Part shown: positions 36,271 through 45,241 of the stretch, piece by piece
Numbering within the stretch: position 1 is the first letter of the stretch
Layout: each line of letters starts with the position of its first letter
Assembly (NCBI RefSeq): GCF_030316825.1
Contig: NZ_JASZYU010000002.1
Coordinates: forward strand, 1,054,001 to 1,118,000
DNA length: 64,000 nucleotides
Reading direction: 5' to 3'
Origin: Variovorax fucosicus
Lineage (GTDB): Bacteria > Pseudomonadota > Gammaproteobacteria > Burkholderiales > Burkholderiaceae_C
Program-made: the position numbers and the translations under genes
Notes under the pieces: model-generated
Told to the model about the DNA's origin: nothing
The model's input: only the letters and a program-made list of their open reading frames with translations
The model's database searches: none

Positions 36271-36681
36271 TCAGCGCAGCCCGCCGCCGGCGCCGCCTTC
36301 GACGCGCTGGATCAGCTCGATCTTGTAGCCATCGGGATCGGTCACGAAAGCGATCACGGTGCTGCCGCCCTTGACCGGCCCGGCCTCGCGCGTGACGTTG
36401 CCGCCCGCCGCCTTGATCTTGTCGCAGGCCGCGTAGGCATCGGGCACGCCCAGCGCGATGTGGCCGTAGGCCGTGCCGAGCTCGTAGCTGTCGGTGTCCC
36501 AGTTGTAGGTGAGCTCGATCTCGGCCTGCGCGGGGTTGCCCTCGTAGCCGACGAAGGCCAGGCTGTACTTGTATTCGGGGTTTTCGGAGGTGCGCAGCAA
36601 TTGCATGCCGAGCACCTGGGTGTAGAAGTCGATCGAGCGCTGGAGGTTGCCAACGCGCAGCATGGTGTGGAGAAGTCGCAT
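36271..36681 (-). CDS. gloA: Lactoylglutathione lyase (glyoxalase I)
   Basis: 136 residues. Converts the methylglyoxal-glutathione hemithioacetal to S-lactoylglutathione. The four metal ligands of the E. coli-type nickel enzyme are at the canonical positions: His5, Glu56, His74 and Glu122. [20 protein letters not shown] and the end YKIELIQR fit the family. Start at the ATG at 36681. A glutathione transferase gene lies directly upstream on the same strand. Confidence 0.95.
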   Translation of the reverse strand: MRLLHTMLRVGNLQRSIDFYTQVLGMQLLRTSENPEYKYSLAFVGYEGNPAQAEIELTYNWDTDSYELGTAYGHIALGVPDAYAACDKIKAAGGNVTREAGPVKGGSTVIAFVTDPDGYKIELIQRVEGGAGGGLR

Positions 36682-36716
36682 CTCGTGTGGGTGTCTGTTG
36701 TTGTGGGGAAGAACTT

Positions 36717-37406
36717 CTATTGTCTGTTTTGCGCGAGCTCGAGCAAGTGCGCCTCGTGCTTGCGCAGAAACTCGCGCAGGTGCTGCGGATATTCCGGCAC
36801 CACCGCATCGCGCACGCTGGGCCGCGCCGCCAGCGCATGCCGCCATGCATTCACCTTTGGCAGGGCATCGAAGATGTGCGAATTGCTGATGTCGTCGAAC
36901 ACTTCGAAGTATCGAAAGATCGGCGCAAAGACCGCATCGACCAGGCTGAAGTGGGGGCCGGCAAAGTACGGCCCCGCGCCCAGCGCGGCTTCTATGCGTT
37001 CGAACTTGGCCGCAAGTGCCAGGCGCTTCTGTTCGAACACTTCGGCGTCGCGCGTGGTTTCGTACCCCCACAGGTCGCCCAGGATGGCCGAGCCGAATTC
37101 CATCCACGCGCGGTGTTCGGCACGGGCCAGCGGGTCTTCCGGATGCAGGCGCGGGCCCGGCTGGGTTTCTTCGAGGTATTCGCAGATCACGTTGCTCTCG
37201 AACAGCACCGCTTCGCTGCCGTCGGGCCGCTGAAGCCGCAGCAGCGGCACCTTGCCGAGCGGCGAGATCGCAACGAACCAGTCCGGCTTGTTGGCAAGGT
37301 CGATCACAACGCGCTCGAAGGGCACGCCCTTCTCGCCCAGGGCGATGGCTGCGCGCTGCACGTAGGGGCACAGCAAGTGGCTGACGAGGGTGAGGGGCTT
37401 GGACAT
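36717..37406 (-). CDS. Glutathione S-transferase family protein
   Basis: 229 residues from the ATG at 37406. N-terminal thioredoxin-like domain with CPYVQRA (Cys13) and the glutathione-binding [12 protein letters not shown]-terminal helical domain from about residue 90 ([18 protein letters not shown]). The CPYV start recalls the Cys-containing beta/omega-like classes, which often act in thiol transfer. Lies 35 bases upstream of gloA, consistent with a shared glutathione-dependent detoxification unit. Substrate unknown. Confidence 0.9.
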   Translation of the reverse strand: MSKPLTLVSHLLCPYVQRAAIALGEKGVPFERVVIDLANKPDWFVAISPLGKVPLLRLQRPDGSEAVLFESNVICEYLEETQPGPRLHPEDPLARAEHRAWMEFGSAILGDLWGYETTRDAEVFEQKRLALAAKFERIEAALGAGPYFAGPHFSLVDAVFAPIFRYFEVFDDISNSHIFDALPKVNAWRHALAARPSVRDAVVPEYPQHLREFLRKHEAHLLELAQNRQ

Positions 37407-37507
37407 GGCGTTCGGGCTGCGGAAAAAGCGGGGTGGATGTGCCGCAATTCTTGCGGCCCCGAACAACCTTTTCCCGGAAAGTCCATTCACCCGATGGGCG
37501 CCTTGTG

Positions 37508-38191
37508 CTATTTGGCGGTGTCCAGCCAATGCGTGACCCGGCCGCCGTGCATCACGCCGATCCGGTCGGCCATGGCGCGGGCCTCGGCCTCGTTGTGGGT
37601 GACCAGGATGGCGGTCTGCCCCGCGCGCTTGAGGATGGCGCGCACTTGCGCTGTGAGGCGTTCGCGCGTGCCGCCGTCGAGGTTCGAAAAAGGCTCGTCC
37701 AGCAACAGCAGCGCGGGAGAGGGCGCCAGTGCGCGGGCCAGCGCAACGCGTTGCTGCTGCCCGCCCGAAAGTTCATGCGGAAAGCGCTCGCCGGCATCGG
37801 CCAGGCCGACCAGCGCCAGCATTTCGGCCACGCGTGCCTGCTGTACTCCACGGCTCGAACGGCGCAGGCCGAAGGCCACGTTCCGGCTCGCGGACAGATG
37901 GGGAAACAGCGCGTATTCCTGAAACATCATGCCGACGCGCCGCTGCTCGGGCGGCAGGTGGACTTGGGGCGAGGAGAGCGGCACGTCGCCGAGCCGGATC
38001 GTGCCGGCGCGCAGCGGCTCGAAGCCCGCAATGGCCCGCAGCACCGTGGTCTTGCCGCAGCCCGAGGGGCCGAACAGGCAGGCGATTTCGCCCGCGGGCA
38101 GGGACAGCGAGAAGTCGTTCACCACGGTGTGCAGACCGCGTGGCGTTTCGTAGTCGAGCTGGATCGATTCGACGAAAAGAGGGGAGCTCAT
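37508..38191 (-). CDS. fbpC: Iron(III) ABC importer ATP-binding protein (FbpC-like, short)
   Basis: 227 residues. Walker [10 protein letters not shown] at residues 41-49, Q-loop in [12 protein letters not shown], signature [15 protein letters not shown], Walker [12 protein letters not shown], and the H-loop His in LVTHNEAEA. Typical FbpC proteins have about 350 residues; this one lacks the C-terminal regulatory region. Its ATG at 38191 overlaps the permease stop. Third gene of an fbpA-fbpB-fbpC operon. Confidence 0.9.
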   Translation of the reverse strand: MSSPLFVESIQLDYETPRGLHTVVNDFSLSLPAGEIACLFGPSGCGKTTVLRAIAGFEPLRAGTIRLGDVPLSSPQVHLPPEQRRVGMMFQEYALFPHLSASRNVAFGLRRSSRGVQQARVAEMLALVGLADAGERFPHELSGGQQQRVALARALAPSPALLLLDEPFSNLDGGTRERLTAQVRAILKRAGQTAILVTHNEAEARAMADRIGVMHGGRVTHWLDTAK

Positions 38192-39912
38192 GCTGTATCC
38201 GGGCCGGGCAGGGCCGCTGCCGTGCCCAGTTGATTGCGTGCCAGCAACACCACCGGCAGCAGGCCCACCACCACGATGGCGAGCGCGGCGATGGCGCCTT
38301 CTTCATAGGTGCCGCGCGCCGCCTCGGCATAGAGCCAGGTGGCCAGCGTGTCGAAGTTCGCGGGCCGCAGCAGCAGCGTCGCGGGCAGTTCCTTCATCGC
38401 ATCCACGAACACCAGCAGCGCGCTGGTGGCCAGCGCCGGCGCCAGCAGCGGCAGGTGCACGCGGCGCAGCGTGCCGCCGGCCGTTTCGCCCAGCAGGCGC
38501 GAGGCCTGCTCGAGCGTGGGCGGGATGCGGCTGAGGCCGGCCTCGATGCCGCCGACCGGCATCGCGAGAAAGCGGATGGTGCAGGCGGTGACCAGCACGA
38601 TGCCGGCGCCCATCAGCGGCAGGTGGCGCAGACCGAAGGCATCGGCCAGTGCGTTGTCGAATGCGAGGGCCGGCGTCAGCAGTCCGATGGCGAGCACCGT
38701 GCCCGGCACCGCATAGCCCAGTGTTGCCAGCCGAGCCGGGCCAGCGCCAAGGCGAGGGGCGCTGCCGGCGCGCAGTGCACGGGCGCTCCAGGCCACCACG
38801 AGTCCGGCCACGACCGCCGCGACGGTGACGCCGCCCGCCAGCGCCACCGTGTTGCCGAAGCTCGTGACCAGTGCCGATGAAACGCCATGGCCCAGCCGCA
38901 GTCGCTTGGCGGTTTCCCACACCAGGTAGAGCGCGGGGGCGGCGAAGCCGATCAGCACGGGTGCAGCGGCAGTTGCGGTCGCGGCCCAGGCCGCAGCGCC
39001 GTGCAGCCGGCGCGGTTGCATCGGCCGCATGCGTTGGCCCGATGCAAAGCGTTGGTGGCGGCGGCCGTGCCGCTCGAGCAGCACCAGCAGCACCACTGCC
39101 AGCAGCATCGCGCAGGCGATCTGCGCCGCGCCGGCCAGGTCGGAGCGCGTGATCCAGGTGGTGTAGACAGCCACGGTGAGCGTGTTGACGCCGAGGAACT
39201 CCGAGGCGCCGATGTCATTGAGCGTTTCGAGCAGCGCGAGGCTCAGCCCCACGGCCAGTGCCGGTCGTGCCAGCGGCAGCGCAACGCGAAAGAAGGCGCC
39301 GCTGCGGCTCGCGCCCAGCGTGCGCGCGGCTTCGAGCAGGTGCGCCGGCTGGGTCATGAACATGGCGCGCGCCGTCATGTAGACGTAGGGGTACAGCACG
39401 AAACCGAGCACGAAAATCGCGCCCGGCAGCGAGCGCAGATCGGGCAGGCGGAACTCGCGCGGGCTGTCGTAGCCGAGCAGCCAGCGTATCGCGCCCTGCA
39501 CGGGGCCGATCGGGTGCAGCAGGTCGAGGTAGGCGAAGGCCACGATGTAGGTCGGCATGGCGAGCGGCAGCAGCAGCGCCCAGTGCAGCACGCCGCGGCC
39601 CGGAAAGTCGCAGGCCGACACCAGCCAGGCGCAGCCGGTGCCGATCACCAGCACCAGCACGCCCACACCTGCGAGCAGCAGGGCGGTTTGCAGCGCAGCC
39701 GTGGGCAGCACGTACTGCGCGAGGTGGGCCCAGTGCGCGAAGTCGCCGCGCAGCGCGAGCCAGAACAGCGTGGCGACGGGTGCGAGCACACCCAAGGCGA
39801 TGAGCCAGGCAGCCGACCGCCAGGCCACGCCAACAGGCTGCAGGCCCGCGAGCGGGCGTGCGAAGAAACCCAGCGCGGCCCACGCAGGCAGGGGCCGCGG
39901 CAGCGTGGTCAC
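38188..39912 (-). CDS. fbpB: Iron(III) ABC importer permease (FbpB-like, duplicated)
   Basis: 574 residues with two tandem BPD-transport halves and about twelve membrane segments, as in FbpB/SfuB. The two coupling loops contain EAARTLGASRSGAFFRVALPLARPA and EQASRLLGETAGGTLRRVHLPLLAPA. The start is a GTG at 39912 whose bases overlap the stop of fbpA (GTGA), and its own stop overlaps the fbpC start, so the three genes are translationally coupled. Confidence 0.92.
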   Translation of the reverse strand: MTTLPRPLPAWAALGFFARPLAGLQPVGVAWRSAAWLIALGVLAPVATLFWLALRGDFAHWAHLAQYVLPTAALQTALLLAGVGVLVLVIGTGCAWLVSACDFPGRGVLHWALLLPLAMPTYIVAFAYLDLLHPIGPVQGAIRWLLGYDSPREFRLPDLRSLPGAIFVLGFVLYPYVYMTARAMFMTQPAHLLEAARTLGASRSGAFFRVALPLARPALAVGLSLALLETLNDIGASEFLGVNTLTVAVYTTWITRSDLAGAAQIACAMLLAVVLLVLLERHGRRHQRFASGQRMRPMQPRRLHGAAAWAATATAAAPVLIGFAAPALYLVWETAKRLRLGHGVSSALVTSFGNTVALAGGVTVAAVVAGLVVAWSARALRAGSAPRLGAGPARLATLGYAVPGTVLAIGLLTPALAFDNALADAFGLRHLPLMGAGIVLVTACTIRFLAMPVGGIEAGLSRIPPTLEQASRLLGETAGGTLRRVHLPLLAPALATSALLVFVDAMKELPATLLLRPANFDTLATWLYAEAARGTYEEGAIAALAIVVVGLLPVVLLARNQLGTAAALPGPDTA

Positions 39913-40958
39913 TGGTCGAATCCGACCTTGTCGACCAGCGCGCTGGCCTGTTTGCGGTGCTTGGCAATCTCGGTCAGCGGCAGCGGGTCGACCTTGAGTT
40001 CACCGATGGCGTTGGCGATGATCGGGTCCAGCGCCACGCCCTTGCGCACGGGGTATTCGTAGTTGGTCTGCGCGTAGAGCACCTGGGCCGGCTCCGACAC
40101 CAGGAACTCGATCAGCTTGATGGCGTTGGCCTTGTTCGGCGCACTTTTTGCCACGGCTGCGCCGCTGATGTTGACGTGCGTGCCGCCACTCTTCGCGTTG
40201 GCGAAGGTAGGGCGGATCACCTTGATCGCATCGCCCCACTTGCGGCCATCGCTGCCTTCCTTGGAGCTCTTCATCTGGCCGACGTAGTACGAGTTGGCCA
40301 GACCGACGTCGCAGATGCCGCCGAGGATGTCGCGCGCCACGTCGCGATCGCCGCCGGTGGCCTTGCGCGCCAGGTTGCTCTTGACGCCGCGCAGCCATTG
40401 CTCGGCTTTGGCCTCGCCGTCGTGCGCGATCATCGCGGCGACCAGCGCGGTGTTGTAGGGGTGCTGGCCGGCGCGGATGCAGACCTTGCCCTTGTATTTG
40501 GCATTGGCGAGGTCTTCGTAGCGGAACGTCGTCAGCGGCAGGTTCTTGTCGGCATACAGCACGCGCGCGCGCAGCGAGAGCGCGTACCACTGGCCATCGG
40601 CGCCGCGCAGGTTGGCCGGGATGGCCGACTCGAGCGCCGCCGACTTCACCGGCTGGGTCACGCCGCCGTCGACCAGTTCGAGCAGGTTGCCGATGTCCAC
40701 CGTCATCAGCACATCGGCCGGCGAGCGGGCACCTTCGGCCTTGACGCGCTCGAGCAGGCCGTCTTTCACGAACACGGTGTTGACGTTGATCTTGGTTTGC
40801 GCGGTAAAGGCCGAGATCAGCGGCTGGATCAGGCCGGCTTCGCGCGTGGTGTAGAGCGTGAGCTCGTCGGCCGCCAGGGCCGGGGTGGCCAGCCACGCGC
40901 CCGAAACGGCGAGGGCAAGGCAGGTCAACGCGCGCGCGGGGCGCAAAGAAGCGGTCAT
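39909..40958 (-). CDS. fbpA: Periplasmic iron(III)-binding protein (FbpA-like)
   Basis: 349 residues from the ATG at 40958. Signal peptide ends near TPALAADE. LTLYTTREAGLIQPLISAF and LPLTTFRYEDLANAKYKGKVCIR are typical of the FbpA/FutA1 group that brings ferric iron to the permease. The late double-tyrosine region (ANSYYVGQM) supplies the iron-binding tyrosines. A Fur box lies upstream at 41016-41030, as expected for iron control. First gene of the operon. Confidence 0.92.
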   Translation of the reverse strand: MTASLRPARALTCLALAVSGAWLATPALAADELTLYTTREAGLIQPLISAFTAQTKINVNTVFVKDGLLERVKAEGARSPADVLMTVDIGNLLELVDGGVTQPVKSAALESAIPANLRGADGQWYALSLRARVLYADKNLPLTTFRYEDLANAKYKGKVCIRAGQHPYNTALVAAMIAHDGEAKAEQWLRGVKSNLARKATGGDRDVARDILGGICDVGLANSYYVGQMKSSKEGSDGRKWGDAIKVIRPTFANAKSGGTHVNISGAAVAKSAPNKANAIKLIEFLVSEPAQVLYAQTNYEYPVRKGVALDPIIANAIGELKVDPLPLTEIAKHRKQASALVDKVGFDQ

Positions 40959-41015
40959 CGGATCCTCCGGGGAAGCGGTTGTCGTGAAAGGCATCGGCGC
41001 CGCAGTCTGCGCTGA

Positions 41016-41030
41016 TGCGAATCATTATCA
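41016..41030 (-). promoter_or_regulatory. Fur box upstream of fbpABC
   Basis: On the minus strand the site reads TGATAATGATTCGCA and matches the 7-1-7 Fur consensus TGATAATnATTATCA at 12 of 14 defined positions. It lies about 58 bases upstream of the fbpA ATG, where Fur-iron would block transcription in iron-replete cells. Confidence 0.78.
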
Positions 41031-41095
41031 ACCGTGTTGCACCCCGTAACGGTACATCGGCCCACGCGGGCCAAGGACTTCTGCGGGTGGATCGC

Positions 41096-41638
41096 TCAGC
41101 GCTTGGGCATTTCGAACACGAGGCAGGTCGTGGTGGCATGCGCGTAGAGCGTGCCGTCAGGGCCGACCAGCCGCGCTTCGGCCGTGGCGAGCTGGCGGCC
41201 GCAGTGAATGACCTTGCCTTCGGCCCGCACGCGGGGAACCCTGGGCGTCAGGCCTTTCACGTAGTTCACGCTCAGCTCTACCGTGGTGTAGCCGCGACCG
41301 GGCGGCATCATGGTGTGCACCGAGCAGCCCAGCGCCGAGTCGAGCATCGTCGCGACCCAGCCGCCGTGGATGGTGCCGAGCGGATTCAGATGCTGCGGCA
41401 GCGGCTGGCCCTGAAATATCGCCACGCCCGGTGCGACTTCAATGATCGTGAAGTCCAGTGTCTTGGCGATCGCCGCATAGGGAATCTCGGCGGCCAGCAT
41501 CATCTGCATCGTTTCGAGCCCGCTCTTGCCTTCGAGCTGTTCGGGCCGCGCGAGGCCGGGGCCGGGGCCCGCGTCCAGACGGGCAGCGATTTCGCTTTCT
41601 TCCGCCAGCCAGCGTTCGAGCAGGGAGCTTTGCGTCAC
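41096..41638 (-). CDS. PaaI-type hotdog thioesterase
   Basis: 180 residues from the GTG at 41638. Hotdog fold with the family's HLNPLGTIHGGWVATMLDSALG, where the N/HGG helix holds the catalytic groups, and YTTVELSVNYVKGL. These enzymes hydrolyse acyl- or aryl-CoA thioesters. The GTG is preferred because it has a good ribosome binding site (AAAGGAA) and starts as the family does; longer frames run into the operator shared with the divergent marR gene. Possibly regulated by MarR. Confidence 0.85.
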   Translation of the reverse strand: MTQSSLLERWLAEESEIAARLDAGPGPGLARPEQLEGKSGLETMQMMLAAEIPYAAIAKTLDFTIIEVAPGVAIFQGQPLPQHLNPLGTIHGGWVATMLDSALGCSVHTMMPPGRGYTTVELSVNYVKGLTPRVPRVRAEGKVIHCGRQLATAEARLVGPDGTLYAHATTTCLVFEMPKR

Positions 41639-41662
41639 GGGAATTTCCTTTAAGGTTGCATA

Positions 41663-41683
41663 TACAATAATTGTAGCTACAAT
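41663..41683. promoter_or_regulatory. Two overlapping palindromes, probable MarR operator
   Basis: TACAAT-A-ATTGTA (41663-41675) and the perfect palindrome ATTGTAGCTACAAT (41670-41683) share their middle half-site ATTGTA. They lie 8-28 bases before the marR ATG and just upstream of the divergent thioesterase, the normal place for a MarR autoregulatory site. The binding is inferred from symmetry and position. Confidence 0.7.
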
Positions 41684-41690
41684 CTTGCGC

Positions 41691-42158
41691 ATGACCACAC
41701 TCGCCAAGCCGCAAGGCTGTACCAATCTGAGGCTGCGCCGGCTCAGCCGGCTGGTCTCGCGCCACTACGACGCCCACGTGGCGGCGAGCGGGCTCAAGAC
41801 TACGCAGTATTCACTGCTCTCGCATGTCGTGCAGCTCGGGCCGCTGCGCCCGGTGGATCTGGCGCGAGCCATGAATGTCGAGGCGTCCACGCTCACGCGC
41901 AACCTCAAGCCCATGGTCGCAGCCGGGTGGCTTACGCAGGGCGAAGGGCCCGACGCCCGCAGCCGCATGATCGCGGTCACCGACGCCGGCCGCGCGAAGC
42001 GCGCGGAGGCGCAGGCCCATTGGCGCGATGCACAACTGGGCCTCAATGATTTGCTGGGTGTCGAGCGGGTGCTGGCGCTGCACGCGTTGCTCGACGAAAG
42101 CCTTGAAGTGTTGCAACGCGCCGGCCTGGCGGAAGATCAAGGAGCAAGCCATGAGTGA
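41691..42158 (+). CDS. MarR family transcriptional regulator
   Basis: 155 residues. Winged helix-turn-helix: TQYSLLSHVVQLGPLRPVDLARAMNVEASTLTRNLKPMVAAGWL, then the wing GEGPDARSRMIAVTDAG. It is divergent from the thioesterase and followed by an MFS gene whose start overlaps its end by 8 bases. Probably represses itself and the transporters and responds to a small aromatic or lipophilic ligand. Confidence 0.9.
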   Translation: MTTLAKPQGCTNLRLRRLSRLVSRHYDAHVAASGLKTTQYSLLSHVVQLGPLRPVDLARAMNVEASTLTRNLKPMVAAGWLTQGEGPDARSRMIAVTDAGRAKRAEAQAHWRDAQLGLNDLLGVERVLALHALLDESLEVLQRAGLAEDQGASHE

Positions 42159-43410
42159 ATCCGGAGCTGCCAAGGCAGCTGGCGCGCCCGCTTACCGCGC
42201 GCTCTGGCTGGTTCTGCTGGGCGCCGCCGGCGCATTCGCGCTCACGATGGGTGTGCGGCAGACCATGGGCCTGTTCCTGTCGGCGCTGAACACTTCAACC
42301 GCGCTCGGCGTCGGCAGCATCAGCCTGGCCTTTGCGTTCGGCCAGCTCTGGTGGGGGCTGACGCAGCCCTTTGCCGGTGCGGTGGCCGACCGCATCGGCA
42401 CGGGCCGGGTGATCTTTCTCGGCGTGCTGCTGGTCGCCATCGGCACCGTGATCACGCCGCTCATGACCAGCACGGCCGGTTTGATCTTCGCGATCGGCGT
42501 GCTCGCCGCCGGCGGTGCCGGCATGGCCGGCCCCTCGGTGCTGATGGGGGCTACAACACGCCTGGTGCCGCCCGAGAAGCGCGGCCTCGCGACCGGCATC
42601 GTGAACGCGGGCGGCTCGTTCGGCCAGTTCGCGATGGCGCCGATCGCCATCGGCCTCACCGCCGCCGTCGGCTGGGCCGGCGCCATGCAGTGGCTCGGCG
42701 TGCTGGTGCTGCTGGCACTGCCGGCCGCGTTCCTGCTCAAGGGCAACTCCAACGCGATCGCGGCACAGGCCGCGGCGGCATCGGGCAAGAAAGCGCTCAC
42801 CGCACGCGAGGCCATCCGCGAGGCGCTGGCCACGCCGAGCTACCGCTATCTGAGCCTGGGTTTCCTGGTCTGCGGCTTCCACGTTGCGTTTCTTGCGACC
42901 CATCTCCCGAGCGTGGTCGCGGCCTGCGGGCTGCCGCCCGAAGTCGGTGGCTGGTCGCTCGCGATGATCGGGCTGTTCAACATCGTCGGCAGCCTTGCGA
43001 TGGGCTGGGCCGTGGGCCGTTGGCGCATGAAGTCGCTGCTGTCACTGCTCTACGCCACGCGTGGTCTCGCCGTGCTGATCTTCCTGATTGCGCCCAAGAC
43101 CACCGGTGTGATGCTGGTGTTCGCGGCGGTCATGGGCGTGACGTTCCTGTCGACCGTGCCGCCCACCGCGGGACTGGTCGCCAAGATGTTCGGCCCGGCC
43201 AACATGGCCATGCTGTTCGGCATCGTGATGCTGGCGCACCAGGTCGGCGGCTTTCTCGGCGCGTTTCTCGGCGGCTACATCTTCCAGGTGACCGGCAGCT
43301 ACGACTGGGTCTGGTACATCGACATCCTGCTGGCCGTCGGCGCCGCGCTGGTCAACCTGCCGATCCGCGAGGCGCTGTTGCCGTCGCGCACCGCGAAGGC
43401 GGGCGCATGA
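42151..43410 (+). CDS. Major facilitator superfamily transporter
   Basis: 419 residues, twelve membrane segments. The motif between TM2 and TM3 reads GAVADRIGTGRVIF, the MFS motif A. The sequence MGVRQTMGLFLSALN at TM1 and FGQLWWGLTQPFAG at TM2 match the oxalate/formate-antiporter-like (MFS_1, OFA) group, so a carboxylate or drug substrate is possible. Coupled to marR upstream (8-base overlap) and to the MATE gene downstream (ATGA). Confidence 0.88.
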   Translation: MSESGAAKAAGAPAYRALWLVLLGAAGAFALTMGVRQTMGLFLSALNTSTALGVGSISLAFAFGQLWWGLTQPFAGAVADRIGTGRVIFLGVLLVAIGTVITPLMTSTAGLIFAIGVLAAGGAGMAGPSVLMGATTRLVPPEKRGLATGIVNAGGSFGQFAMAPIAIGLTAAVGWAGAMQWLGVLVLLALPAAFLLKGNSNAIAAQAAAASGKKALTAREAIREALATPSYRYLSLGFLVCGFHVAFLATHLPSVVAACGLPPEVGGWSLAMIGLFNIVGSLAMGWAVGRWRMKSLLSLLYATRGLAVLIFLIAPKTTGVMLVFAAVMGVTFLSTVPPTAGLVAKMFGPANMAMLFGIVMLAHQVGGFLGAFLGGYIFQVTGSYDWVWYIDILLAVGAALVNLPIREALLPSRTAKAGA

Positions 43411-44813
43411 GCCGGGAACTCGATCCCCGCACGCGGCTGCTGCTCGAGGCGCCGATCGTGCCGACCCTGCTGCGCCTGGCCGCACCCAACGTGCTCGTGA
43501 TGGTGGCGCAGGCCGCGGTCGGGCTGATCGAAACCTACTTCGTCGGCAAGCTCGGCCTCGATGCGCTGGCCGGCATGGCGCTGGTGTTCCCGATCGTCAT
43601 GCTGATGCAGATGACCTCGGCCGGCGCGATGGGCGGCGGCATCGCCTCGGCCATCGCGCGCGCGCTCGGTGCGGGCCGGCGTGCCGACGCCGATGCGCTG
43701 GTGCTTCATGCAATGGTGATCGCGCTCGGCTTCGGTGTCGCGTTCTCGCTCGCGCTGCTGCTCGGCGGGCGCTGGCTCTACACGCTGATGGGCGGCAGTG
43801 GGGCTGCGCTCGAGGCGGCACTGACGTATTCACACTGGGTGTTCGCAGGCGCCATCCTCGTGTGGCTATTCAACTCGCTGGCGGCCGTGATCCGCGGCAC
43901 CGGCAACATGGCGGTGCCGGCCAACGTCACCGTCGTCGGCGTGCTCTTCCTGATCCCGGTGTCGCCGCTGCTGATTTTCGGCTGGGGGCCGATCCCTGGC
44001 ATGGGCATCGCGGGTGGCGCGATCGCCCTGTTGCTGTACTACCTGCTCGGCACGCTCGCGCTGCTGGCGTACCTGCGCTCCAGCCGCAGCCTGCTCAAGC
44101 CGAAGTTCGCGGGCGTCGCACTGCGATGGCCGCTGTTCCGGGACATTCTGCGGATCGGGCTGGTCGGTTCGGTCGCCACCTTGTCGACCAATCTGTCGAT
44201 CGGCGTCGCGACCGCGCTGTCCGGGCATTTCGGTGCCGGCGCCATCGCCGGCTACGGCACGGCGTCGCGGCTCGAGTACCTGCTGGTGCCGCTGGTGTTC
44301 GGCCTCGGCGCACCGCTGGTCGCGATGGTCGGCACCTGCATTGGCGCAGGGCAACGCGAGCGTGCGCTGCGTGCCGCCTGGGTCGGTGCGGCGATGGCCT
44401 TCACATTGACCGAGATCATCGGCGTCGCCGCCGCGCTGTTCCCGCGGCCGTGGCTCAGCCTCTTCGGCAGCGATCCGGCCATGCTCGAGACCGGCACGCA
44501 GTACCTGCAGGCGGTTGGCCCGCTCTACGGCTTTTTCGGGGTCGGCCTGGTGCTGTACTTCGCGTCGCAAGGGGCTGGGCGGCTGCTCTGGCCGGTGATC
44601 GGCAACCTGGCGCGCCTCGCGGTGGCGGCCATCGGCGGCTGGCTTGCGCTGCGCTGGGGCGGGCAACTGAGCCATGTGTTCGCGGCGCAGGCCGTGGCCA
44701 TGGTGGTCTACGGACTGGTCATCGCGTCGGCCATCGCCGGTGGTGCCTGGTTCGGGCGGGTCGGCTGGCCGCGCACGACGACCGGCTTGCTGCGTCGTCT
44801 GCAGCCCGGCTGA
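43407..44813 (+). CDS. MATE family efflux transporter
   Basis: 468 residues with two homologous halves of six membrane segments. LRLAAPNVLVMVAQAAVGLIETYFVGKLGLDALAGMAL is typical of the first two MATE helices. Drives drug or metabolite export with sodium or protons. Its ATG overlaps the MFS stop, so both transporters are expressed with marR. The substrate cannot be told from sequence. Confidence 0.92.
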   Translation: MSRELDPRTRLLLEAPIVPTLLRLAAPNVLVMVAQAAVGLIETYFVGKLGLDALAGMALVFPIVMLMQMTSAGAMGGGIASAIARALGAGRRADADALVLHAMVIALGFGVAFSLALLLGGRWLYTLMGGSGAALEAALTYSHWVFAGAILVWLFNSLAAVIRGTGNMAVPANVTVVGVLFLIPVSPLLIFGWGPIPGMGIAGGAIALLLYYLLGTLALLAYLRSSRSLLKPKFAGVALRWPLFRDILRIGLVGSVATLSTNLSIGVATALSGHFGAGAIAGYGTASRLEYLLVPLVFGLGAPLVAMVGTCIGAGQRERALRAAWVGAAMAFTLTEIIGVAAALFPRPWLSLFGSDPAMLETGTQYLQAVGPLYGFFGVGLVLYFASQGAGRLLWPVIGNLARLAVAAIGGWLALRWGGQLSHVFAAQAVAMVVYGLVIASAIAGGAWFGRVGWPRTTTGLLRRLQPG

Positions 44814-44825
44814 CCCGCCGCCCGC

Positions 44826-45134
44826 TCAGTAGCGGTACGGATTGTTGGGACGGCGGTCGTAGCGGTTCGGCACACCGTCGCCGTCGCTGTCGCGGCGGTA
44901 GCCACCGCGGCGGTCGTCCCAGCGGCGATCGTGGCGGTCATGCCGATAGTGGCGCGGCGGCGGGGGCGGCGCGTAGTAGCGGCGCTCCGGGCCCTGGTAG
45001 TGGTGGGGCGGGGCTGGCACCACATACACCTGGGCGTGAACCGAGGGCCCGAAGGGCTGCGCTTGCGCGGTGGTGCCAAGGGTGCCGAGTGAGAGCAGGG
45101 CGGCTGCGGCGATTGCGAAAGAGAGCTTTTTCAT
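44826..45134 (-). CDS. Small secreted Pro/Tyr/Arg-rich protein
   Basis: 102 residues. Cleavable signal peptide MKKLSFAIAAAALLSLGTLG ending at AQAQ, then a low-complexity region rich in Pro, Tyr, His and Arg, and a final DSDGDGVPNRYDRRPNNPYRY. The DxDGDGV...D element resembles a thrombospondin type 3-like calcium-binding loop. Similar short exported proteins are common in Comamonadaceae; role unknown. Convergent with the MATE gene. Confidence 0.75.
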   Translation of the reverse strand: MKKLSFAIAAAALLSLGTLGTTAQAQPFGPSVHAQVYVVPAPPHHYQGPERRYYAPPPPPRHYRHDRHDRRWDDRRGGYRRDSDGDGVPNRYDRRPNNPYRY

Positions 45135-45241
45135 GGCAACTCCAGGTGGGTGAAAGGAGCCTCCATCGTCACGGGCCCACGTGAAGCCTGTGTCAACGGC
45201 GAGCGAAGTGTCATGAAGAACTGTAAGCCGTCAGGCGCTGC

